A DNA stretch of 64,000 bases from Emydura subglobosa (taxonomy: Eukaryota; Chordata; Testudines; Chelidae): NCBI GenBank assembly GCA_007922225.1, contig ML679961.1, positions 61,817,430-61,881,429 on the forward strand, written 5' to 3'. Positions 45,107-54,324 of this stretch are shown here, in pieces; positions within the stretch are counted from its first letter, which is position 1, and each line of letters starts with the position of its first letter. Both the position numbers and the translations under genes were made by a program. A model generated the notes under the pieces. It was not told the DNA's origin and searched no databases. It saw nothing but the letters and a program-made list of their open reading frames with translations.

Positions 45107-45215
45107 AGTGTTATTGTAGTCATATTGCTCCCAGAGTGTTAGAGAGAAGGTGGATGAAAGAATATCTTTTATTGACTCAGCCTCTGTTGGTCAGAGACAA
45201 GCTTTTAAGCTACAG
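45107..45215 (+). repeat. unclassified interspersed repeat (copy 3)
   Basis: TTGTAGTCATATTGCTCCCA, AGTGTTAGAGAGAAGGTGGA, AATATCTTTTATTGACTCAG and AGACAAGCTTTTAAGCTACA follow the same order as copies 1 and 2, and this copy is the most complete. Confidence 0.65.
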
Positions 45216-46134
45216 GTGGGAATATAATCATTGACTGAGATACCACTGATGTCATAATGTCACTCCTGAGCAATAAGCTGAGCTGTTCAGAAGCCAGCAG
45301 TTAAAAGATGGACATGTTGCTGCAAGAGAAAGAGGACAAGGATAAGAAAAGGAGGGAGCGAAAGCATTAGAGAAGAAACAAAAAGGAGGGATGACTCCAG
45401 CAGCAATGTGCGTGAGAGTGTGAAAAAAGCGTCTACATTCAAATTTCTACTAGGTGTAACTTCATATATTTTAATGGAGTAATATCAGGAATAAATTTGA
45501 CACCCCCCCCCCCGTGTTGTGTAACTTGTCATCTATTTTTCCTTATGCAAGAAGTAGCTTACTTCCATTTTACTTCAAGTAGAGGTTTGATTCTTTCAAG
45601 TATGCTAAAAGTATATAATTTTTCATAAGGCTTAGCCCAGAAGAGCCAGGTTTTAGACTAGTCTCTGGCTACCTGGGCAACCAGCAGTACGTGGGTTCAA
45701 AAAAGCAGAATAGACAGTGGAGAAAGGACAGGCAGAGTTATGCTCCATGAACAGATATGGTGTAGTGGTTAGTGTAGGAGACAGATCTCACCTTAAGAAT
45801 CACCTCCATCAGGAGGCCTACAAAACCCAGGTTGCTGATGATGGCTGGGCAGGTAATAAACTGTGCTTATTACTTTCCCTTCTTTTCTTTTTCTATTCCC
45901 TCCCTCTACTCCCAGTTAAAAAAATCTCAAAGCCTACAATACATGTAACAAAGCTGTGCCAATTCTTCACCATATTAATTTGCTGGTATGTTGTATCAAC
46001 AGCCCCTCTCCAAGTCATGGATTGTTGTTTTTTGTATTTGTAAAATACCCTGTCCAATAAAGCCCCATCTCAGTTGGGGTCTTTGAGGTCTACCAGAATA
46101 TAATATTTTACTACTGCTACCACTGATAATCAAG
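45216..46134. other. unannotated DNA
   Basis: C11 homopolymer at 45503-45513. GATATGGTGTAGTGGTTAGT near 45756 looks like a SINE head, but the remaining SINE parts are not clear. Confidence 0.4.
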
Positions 46135-46300
46135 ACTAATTGATTGTTTTCTCAGCTCTGCCACTGTGTCATTTGTGTGACCTTGGGTAAGTCATTTAAT
46201 CACAAATTCATCACTTTTGCCAACTGTAAAATGGGGATAATAATACTGTTCTGACATTGTTAAATATTTTACAGTACTTAACACTTTTACTCAAAGATCT
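46135..46300 (+). mobile_element. MIR/CORE-SINE fragment
   Basis: CTCAGCTCTGCCACTGTGTC, GTGTGACCTTGGGTAAGTCA and GTAAAATGGGGATAATAATA are CORE and tail landmarks in order. Confidence 0.8.
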
Positions 46301-47989
46301 CATAATAAAAATATTTCACATATTTTTTCCACAATTCAAGGATCCTGCTCTCCCCCAGAAAGTTAAGAATAAGCAAATATGAAAGTAAATAATTGGCTCT
46401 CCACACATGCACATCCCCTCCCCTTAGACCTGGAGAGAACTTTTCAATAATCCGCTTCTTAACTTCCATTTTTAAAAAAGTTTCTGATCCGTGTCACTTC
46501 AGAGAAAAAGACTGAAAATGTGAATCCTAAAGGATCAGAAACCCGAAAGCAAATGCAAAGGACTTCAAATTGATTATTATTGTTTTTAAATCTCACAATT
46601 AAGCCAATCAGCTGATTATTTAAAGGCCTGGAGATGGTTATGCTTCCAGCTGCAACTGAGGTCAGCAGAGGTATACGAGCTGGAGCTGCATCAACATAGA
46701 TCTGAAGCTGCAGCTGGCAGGGTGCTCTCTGTGAAGGGTCCTCAATTTTAGAACTTGCTCCCCACCCCTGGTCTGCCAGAGCCCAAATTTGTTAACCTTC
46801 CTGATTCTCTGAAATGTCTAGTTTTATCATTTTTCTTGAAGGTGGCTGAGGAAGAGGAAGGCTGAAGCGGCTGTGTTTATGGACAGTAACGTGTCAGATA
46901 GGCAGCCACAGCACGCAGCAGCCCCTCTTACATTTAAGAAATCTGAAGGAATAAATAACTAAACTAAGTGAGAACACTTTTCTATTCTGCCTCATGAATA
47001 AGCAACATTAACATCTACTGGCCTGAAGCCAGAGGGAATAGTGGGTGCTCAGAACCTTTCAAAAATGGAGCCAAAACTCCTATTGACTATTTCTTATTAA
47101 TGTTGCTGTCGTGAGCCAGAAGGAACTCAGCTCCATTTTCCACTCCCAGCCTGATTTTGAGAAGCTGGCAGGTAGACAAATTATCTTGTGGCTGAGCACA
47201 CTGGATAAAGAATTTCTGAGAAAGAATAAAGATGGGATCCTGCTATGTCATTTTTAGGGTTAGACTCAGTGCTTAATATGGGCCAGGGCTTGGCAGGGCT
47301 GAGCTCCGGCCCCTCTAGATCTGGCAGTTCATAGCCCCACCACCTCTGGGTTTGCTGCATCAGTTATGAAAGTTAAAAAAGTTGCTTAAGCCCCAGCACT
47401 GCTTTCATTACAAATTAAGCACTGGTTAGACTGGAGACTGAGAATAACCTGATTTAAGGTACTTATATAAAATGTTTAATAAGAAAGGAGAAATATGGGC
47501 TACAAACTCCCTAAATCCTGAGTACAGTCATAGTCTAAGACTTCAGCTCCTGATACCACACTAGAACCTTTTTTTTTTTTTTTGAACGATGCTGCTTCTC
47601 AACTAAAATGAATCCGAGGCCAATTGTTTCAATCTAACATAACAGAATTACCCACACTACCTCAGTTTCTTTCAACTCCTTATTGCTGCACTTGAAATTG
47701 GCCATAGTTGTGTTGCCTGGTGTCTTATTGCAGCCACTGTTAGTAAGTGACCAAGTGAGAGAAACAGACTCTCTCTAGGTCAAACTGGGGAGAAAGAGGC
47801 ACTGTAATTTCCTGTCAGGCTTAGTTAAGATAGTGTGTACAATGGACTTAAAAATAAAAGAAGGGGAGGTGGGGACAACTAATTTACGGCTTTCCCACTG
47901 CACTCTTCAGCAGTTATCCCATAAGCCCAAAATTGATAGAAAAGAGGAAATAAAAAGTTGGAGGGACAGACCCCGGCAATCACCCAGGC
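46301..47989. other. unannotated DNA
   Basis: No gene recognised. T13 homopolymer near 47570-47583. Confidence 0.4.
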
Positions 47990-48283
47990 AATGGCAACAC
48001 TATAGAGCTTACAGCAGTGCAGCTGCACCAATGCAGCTGTGCCACTGTAGCGCTGCTAGTGTGGATGGTCTAAGCCGACGGGAGAGAGCTCTCCAGTCAA
48101 CTTAATTACTCCAACCCCAGACAGTGGTGGTAGCTATGTCGGCGGGAGATGCTCTCCCACCAACATAGCACTGTCCAGACCAGTGCTTAGGTCAGTGTAA
48201 TTTATGCCACTTGGGGAGCTAGCTTATTCACACCCCTGAGTAACGTAAGTTATATCAACCTAAGCTGCAGCGTGTACATTGTC
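47990..48283. mobile_element. MITE with nested hairpins
   Basis: Two internal perfect or near-perfect hairpins: AAGCCGACGGGAGAGAGCTC pairing with the following CTCCAGTCAACTT, and GCTATGTCGGCGGGAGATGC pairing with CTCTCCCACCAACATAGC (48133-48168). The outer ends AACACTATAGAGCTTA and the inverse of TAAGCTGCAGCGTGTACATT match weakly. A repeat like this is familiar from turtle DNA. Confidence 0.65.
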
Positions 48284-50164
48284 TTAGAGTCAACAGGGGA
48301 GGGGGACAGGAGGAGAGTTCCCAATACAGACAAGGCACTAGACTTAAATTTTAACATCCGATTAGTTTATCAACAGCAAACAAAATGTATTAACTATTGA
48401 CATATACATGTATACACAATTAAAACAGATACAGAGACACCAAAATGAGGGCACAACAAACCAAAGTAACTTCATAATTTTAGTTTTGGATCAATTGCCC
48501 TCCCTATAATTAGTCATCATCATTTCTAATGTGTCATTTTTAGTCAGGCCCAATGCTGTAACAAGCACTATGTGGGTACAGGAATTCACCTGTGCAGAAC
48601 TCCTTGCAGGATTGGGTCTTTCACAGTACACTCTTCAGGGAGCTCCCACTTTCCCCCTTCCTGAGGAAGGGGAATTCATCTGATAGGAATTCATCTGATA
48701 GGAAGAGGAAGAACACTCCCCAGCCTTATTTGAATCCTAGAATTCATTGATCAAAAGACTATTATATGGAGCTATTTAAAACGTACAGCTGAGATTAGAG
48801 ACCACTGGACACAAGGTGAAAATACAGCTGGTCTAGTCTTGAAGAAAGCAGCCACCATAATATCAAACAGCTATTTGTGCCATCAAGAAGGAAAACTTCA
48901 CTCCCTGACAGCTGATTAGTAGCTGTATTCACCAAACAAACAGCATCATAATTATAGAACTCACCAAGTAACCACTGATAATTGCATGAATTTATTTCCA
49001 AGCCTGTGGGTAGGCAAAACATACCTCCTAACATTGAAATAAGAGTCAAAATGTGATAATAATACCCTACATTTGACAAACAGAAACAGTGGCAGATGGA
49101 TTTTTCTATTTACTTGGCAACCGGACATTATACTTTTTGACACTGGCTGTGTACCAAGTGGCAAAGACAGTAATTGGATAAGTAGCAATTTTAAACAAGA
49201 CTGTTGCTTAAAACAGGGATACATGCTGAGCCAGTGATGAATTTCATCACTAAAAAACTTGAATGTTCTTAATGGCTCATATGAAAATGGCTTAGGGACC
49301 CACCTTTTCGAGGAATGTTAAGGCATGTCCTGCTGCATACAAATTTGAGCCACTTGAGTGTTTACACATGCATATAACATTTCTACATGAAACTAACTAC
49401 TGTGATGAACAATCCTGGAGTGCACAACAATCGAAAGCAAAACCATTCTGTTCAGTGGCTATGTGAAATGGTTTGGTCCACAGTCCAGTTCCTAGTGGAC
49501 AAGTGTCACATCTCAGAATCCACCAGCACACATTTGGCACCCTTGTTGTCCATCTCAGCACAGCAGCCAAAGACTGAATTGACCAAACACATGAACACGT
49601 CTTTCATCCCTAGAAATGCTCCCCTCTGAGCAGACACAATTGGAATTATAACAGAGGGAAGGCATGGGGAAAGCTTGTATGGCTATCACCGCCTATGCTG
49701 AACCTCTCCCATTGAGAGACAACTTCAGTCTCCAAAGTTGTCAGTTTTTATCAACCCTAAATACACACACACTCACTCGCTCGCTCTTTTTCTTTATTCC
49801 CCTGAGATTCAGATGTGGTTTTAGTTAAGGACGTGAATCAGTATTTTTATTTTAAATGGTCTAACCATCCCTGTTCCAGTAGATTCACATTATTGTATAA
49901 CCTGGAAGCATGGAAGAAGTTTTGTTATTTTTATTTATCTCCTTTTTTTTAAAGGAGGATTGCGGCTCCAAATATCATGGCTTTACACAGAGCAATGCAT
50001 CAGAAATGGTCCAAAAACTTTAAATCAGTCTCTGGAGACCAGGATATTGTACACTGTAGCTATTCATTTAAAGTAACAAGCAACTATTAACTTCAGCTTT
50101 TTTTGCCTGCAAACACTGGCAGAATTTTCCTGTTGTTCAGACTGTTTCAGCCCACTCTCAGTCC
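48284..50164. other. unannotated AT-rich DNA
   Basis: Contains an exact 15 bp tandem duplication (GGAATTCATCTGATA twice, 48671-48700) and a CA/CTCG-rich run at 49763-49786. No supported gene. Confidence 0.4.
49763..49786. repeat. simple repeat (CA)n/(CTCG)n
   Basis: ACACACACACACTCACTCGC followed by TCGCTC. Confidence 0.8.
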
Positions 50165-50270
50165 TAAAGGTTTGATTCTCCCCATGTTTGCACTGGTATA
50201 GGTCAGAAGTAACTCCACTAAAGTCACAAGAATTACACCATTGTACATCAGAGGAAAATCAGGTCCTATT
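50165..50270. repeat. short foldback repeat
   Basis: GTTTGATTCTCC ... GTAACTCCACTAAAGTCA ... AATTACACCATTG ... GAAAATCAGG is arranged as inverted halves; old and diverged. Confidence 0.45.
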
Positions 50271-50907
50271 TTTCAACAAAATATATTGATAAACCAATTA
50301 GTAATAAAAGCCAGCATTTTGGTAAGGCCACAAGAGTGCTCTAGTAACAGAAGCTCTTGCAAATTCCAGTGAAGATGCAGTAAATTGTGGTGTGTTTTTC
50401 CCTTTCTCTTTTAGAAGATAGGTATAAAAATGCTATTGCTGTCAGAGCCAGTCTGAACATTTGCAAGCCCATCTAAGAATTACCTATTGGGGTTTGTCAG
50501 TTTCTCAGCAAAATAGTAAGCAATTAATTTGCAACATTGACTAGTATCAAAGGAAGCCCCATGAGACCCACAGGTAATGCCTGGACCTAAGACCAATTAT
50601 GGTGGATGTCTGCAGAAAAAGAGTACATGAAGCAAAGATTTTTCCATCTGTTTGGTAACCTAACATAACACCTTTTGACAGAAGCCTCACTCTTTATTTA
50701 GGAAATCTGCAGGTTGCATTGTCAGGTTTAAAAGTATTTCTTCCAGTGGGTGTATACACTGTTGGTGTCACAAAAAATAACATAATTTCATCATGATTGC
50801 CCTCTCTAATAATAGGAAATTTTAAAGAAACACTATTAAAAATACAATCAGTTTTGTTAAAATGGCAGCTGCAGTTCCACTTGATTAAAGTAACAAGACC
50901 TCTAAAC

Positions 50908-51098
50908 CAGTGGTTCCCAAACTTCTTCTCTGCCGTGGCACACCTTGATACTTTAATTATTTTGAGGCACACCACCATATAGTCTCCAAATGAACACATG
51001 AATATTCAAGAGCCAGTTCAGAATTCGTCAAGTAGTTTTTCAAAAAATTCCATAGAACACCTGCTCAGGCCTGACAGCACACCGGCTGGGAAACATTG
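50908..51098. mobile_element. hAT MITE, 191 bp, exact duplication
   Basis: Starts CAGTGGTTCCCAAACTTC and ends CTGGGAAACATTG, inverse CAATGTTTCCCAG. Flanked by CTCTAAAC at 50900-50907 and 51099-51106, an exact 8 bp duplication. Confidence 0.93.
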
Positions 51099-51106
51099 CT
51101 CTAAAC

Positions 51107-51191
51107 CCTTATTCACAAGACAATAGGTGCATCACTAGCTGGGAACAGGAATGCATTTTTCTCCATGGTATAGTATTGTAAAGTTGCCATT
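51107..51191. other. short unannotated gap
   Basis: No feature. Confidence 0.4.
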
Positions 51192-51592
51192 TGAGCTGGT
51201 TAAAATATTTTCAGCTAAACAGTTTTCCACCAGAAAATGCTCTTTTGTCAAAATCAAGCGTCGATTTTAATGAAATTTTCAACAACAACAAAAATCAAAA
51301 CAATTCAAATTAGAATGGAATGTTTTATTCCAACTTTATTGTTTAATTTCAGTTTTTTTACTTTTAATTTATGTTAATATTGTTTATATTTAATGTTATA
51401 TATCAACATTAGCGAAACAATGTTTCAATAAGGTCATTTCAATGTTTCCAAAATAAAATATTTTGGAATCTTTGTCCTGCAGTGAATTTCAAAGTTATGA
51501 ATTTTTCCCCTTATTCAGCACAAAAAGACATTTCAAAATGTTGAAATTCCTTTGGGATGGAAATTCCATTTTCCAAAGAGCTCTAGTTGCTA
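51192..51592. mobile_element. AT-rich foldback MITE (relative of 12489-12912)
   Basis: Begins GAGCTGGTTAAAATATTTTC and ends TTCCATTTTCCAAAGAGCTC, with inner segments rich in TTTTCC/GGAAAA and TTTCAA motifs. The ends match the 12489 element in type. A duplication was not found. Confidence 0.55.
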
Positions 51593-51835
51593 TATTGCAT
51601 AAGCACAAACACTCTACAGGCACATATATGATCTACTGTCACATGGTATCTAAGCACTTCACTAGTATTTAAAAAATGAAAGGGCGTTTCCCTCTGACTT
51701 TTTGCCAACCTCTTGCCCCTACTCCCTACCTCCCACAGAGCAGCTGCAGCACTAATACTTTCTGACCCTAGGTTTCCCACATACCTTAACTTTTTTATAT
51801 GGTTTCATCTCTGCATTACTAAGGTGTAGGTATGA

Positions 51836-51935
51836 TATTTTCCTCTGAACTATCTGTTATTGGCCACCATTGGACAGGATACTAGACTAGAATAGTCCTG
51901 TGTGACAATAAAACTCATGTTTCTATGGAAGAAGG
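51836..51935 (+). mobile_element. CR1 3' end fragment, plus strand
   Basis: TTGGCCACCATTGGACAGGA, TACTAGACTAGAATAGTCCT and a final ATGTTTCTATGG are the 3' end of a CR1 in direct orientation, with much divergence. It is the only plus-strand CR1 piece I see. Confidence 0.6.
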
Positions 51936-52689
51936 ACAAGAGAAAAAATATGGAGAGGAATAACTGCTGATATCACAATCCCTCATTCACAAGGAGCTGG
52001 TGCCAAGGAAGAAATGCAGAAACAGGATAAAGACATGAGGGAAGAGGAGATAAGAGCAGGGGGAGGGGACTCCACCAAATATGCTAATTTAGGACATGAT
52101 CCTGAGAAGTACTTAGAAAGCACTGCACAACACCTCTGAGGATGAGGCCATTTGTGATGAGCTACCAGGCTAGAAAGACATCAATGGACATATCCTTGCT
52201 AATCGAGGGTCGTCTCACACATTCTGAGGTTAAGAAACTACAAAGTGGAACAGTTGTCACCAGAGGAGGACATAAGCAGTGTCCTCCTTGATTAGCCAAG
52301 AGAAGTCAACACACCCTCATTTATAAATCATTTGCATTTTAAAATGTTATAAAATGTTTGTAAATTTCCAAAAGAACTTTAAATAAAAATCTCAATAAAC
52401 AAAATCAGTCTGTGTCTCAGCAGAAATAAATGTACCGCATATACATTTAAGAAATAGCAAATCTACAATAAAAAAAGTGTTTACATGTGTATTACTGCAC
52501 AGGGAATATTATTAATTCAACACATCAAGATAGACAGCAGGTCAAATCCAAAGAGTGTATTGAAATTCCAAGCAAAAATTACTCTTGCAGTGGCATACAG
52601 AATGACCTTCAGCTTCTACTAGTCTAATAGTGAAAGCCAACCATTCATATATCCAGAATACTCAAATTACATAGGATGATTATTTTATA
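51936..52689. other. unannotated AT-rich DNA
   Basis: No supported feature. Confidence 0.4.
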
Positions 52690-52697
52690 CTGTAGAT

Positions 52698-53096
52698 CAG
52701 TGGGTTTCAACCAAGGATACATGAACCTCTGGGGGTACACAGAGGTCTTCCAGTGGGGACATCAACTCATCCGGATATTTGTCTAGTTTTACAACAGGCT
52801 ACATAAAAAGCACTAGCTAAGTCAGTACAAACTAAAATTTTATACAGACAATTACTTGTTTATACTGCTCTATACACTGAAATGTATGTTTATATTGCAA
52901 TTGGTTTATTTTACAATTATATAATAAAAATGAGAAAGTAAGCAATTTTTTAGTAATAGTTTGCTCTGACACTTTGGTATTTTTATGTCTGATTTTGTAA
53001 GAATGTACTTTTAAAGTGAGGTTTAATTGGGGGGTACACAAGACAAATCAGACTCCTGAAAAGGGTACAGTAGTCTATAAAAGTTGAGAGCCTTTG
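52698..53096. mobile_element. hAT element, 399 bp, exact duplication
   Basis: Starts CAGTGGGTTTCAACC and ends AAGTTGAGAGCCTTTG, inverse CAAAGGCTCTCAACTT. Flanked on both sides by CTGTAGAT (52690-52697 and 53097-53104), an exact 8 bp duplication. The only open frame (69 codons, minus) has no transposase motif, so the element is non-autonomous. Confidence 0.92.
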
Positions 53097-53344
53097 CTGT
53101 AGATGAAAAAAAGGTCATCTTTTTCTATTGGTATCTTGCATTTTTTTTAAGTTTCTCCTACATCTCATGTAATCCTTCAGTAACTATCCATCACTCAGAG
53201 CCCCTTTCTATGAATTTGAATTATGTCATCTTCAAAAAAGTTTTTTTCCTGCAACAAAAAATAATTCTGGATACCCCTGAACACCATTTTCAGCTTTCCT
53301 CTACTAGAATAGAGTAACTAAAATTTGTAAAACTCAAGTAAAAC

Positions 53345-53470
53345 ATTTTCAAACTCAGATGCCTAAAGTTAGGCCCCTAACTCCATGCTTAGTCAACATA
53401 AGTTAAATGTGGCCTAATTTTCAAAGTTGTTGATTACCCACAGCTCTTTCTGACTTCAGTGGGTTGTTTG
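53345..53470. repeat. sauropsid-type repeat with 'gacttcagtggg' core
   Basis: GATGCCTAAAGTTAGGCCCC, GCCTAATTTTCAAAG and CACAGCTCTTTCTGACTTCA recall an old repeat family. The expected inverted second half is missing. Confidence 0.5.
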
Positions 53471-53486
53471 GCTGTCTAATAAACAG

Positions 53487-53583
53487 AAAAACAGCAAGAG
53501 TCCTGTGGCACCTTAAAGACTAACTAATGTATTTTGGCATAAGCTTTCATGGGCAGAATCCCACTTTGTCAGATAAATAGAAG
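53487..53583 (+). repeat. unclassified high-copy repeat ('gtggcacctta' family)
   Basis: AACAGCAAGAGTCCTGTGGC, ACCTTAAAGACTAACTAATG, GCATAAGCTTTCATGGGCAG and ATCCCACTTTGTCAGAT are the landmarks of a repeat that I remember as very frequent in turtle assemblies. The element class is not known to me. Confidence 0.7.
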
Positions 53584-53811
53584 TAACCCAATTTCCCAAA
53601 GTAAGAGCTACATGCATGATCAGACATCATAAGCAACATTCACATAGTATAAGTACCTTGTTATAGATAGCTGGAGTTGGCTTTCACAAATCCACTCTCA
53701 ACACACTGGATCCAGTTCTCTGTATACATACAAGTTTCACCAGCCCATTGTGAGACGGTGTTACTGCAGAATTTGGCCCACCATTTTACTTTGCCAAACA
53801 TGTTCCTGCAG

Positions 53812-54320
53812 AAGGAGAGTCAAGGGGTAGGGCACCAGCCTAGTCTCAGGACACCTGAGTGCAATTCCCTACTCTGCCATTGACTTCCTGTGTCACCATG
53901 AACAAGTCATTCAGGGTATGATTATACTGCAATAAAAAGAAAACCCAGCACCAAGTCTCAGAGCGTGGGTCAAGTTGCTCAGGCTCACTGGGCTTTGGCT
54001 GTGGGGCTAAAAATCAGTGTATACATTCAGGCTCACGCCAGGATCTCAGAACCTAGACTCCAACCCAAACCTGAACATCTACAATGCAGTTTTTAGCCCC
54101 AGAAACTCAAATCAGCTGACCTGAGCCAGCCACAGCTGTGCTGCAGGTATTTTATTACAGTGTAGATGTACCCTTAGTCTCCCTGTATGTCAGTTCCCCA
54201 TCTGTACAATGGAGATAATAGCACTTCCCTACCTCACAGGGGTGTTGTGAGGATACATACATTACACGTGGTGGTGTCAGTTAGTACTTATATGGCCCCT
54301 AATACTGTAGTAAGATAAAT
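53812..54320 (+). mobile_element. MIR/CORE-SINE split by a MITE
   Basis: The left part to 53913 ends CACCATGAACAAGTCATTCA and the right part from 54174 begins TTAGTCTCCCTGTATGTCAG. Joined, they give the uninterrupted MIR CORE 'aagtcatttagtctccctg', showing the exact insertion point of the MITE at 53914-54173. Confidence 0.82.
53914..54173. mobile_element. foldback MITE with Harbinger-like ends
   Basis: Ends GGGTATGATTATACTGCAAT and (inverse of right) GGGTACATCTACACTGTAAT. The internal arms also pair (GGGGCTAAAAATCAGTGTAT with GGGGCTAAAAACTGCATTGT). Flanks TCA and TTA fit a decayed T-N-A duplication. The first 20 nt match the inverted right end of the 5485-9452 Harbinger copy at 16 positions. 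Confidence 0.82.
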
Positions 54321-54324
54321 AAAT

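Noticed and set aside
45740..45860. tRNA-like gene or SINE head (GGTGTAGTGGTTAGTG)
   Set aside because: A box-A-like segment alone; no box B at proper spacing and no cloverleaf.
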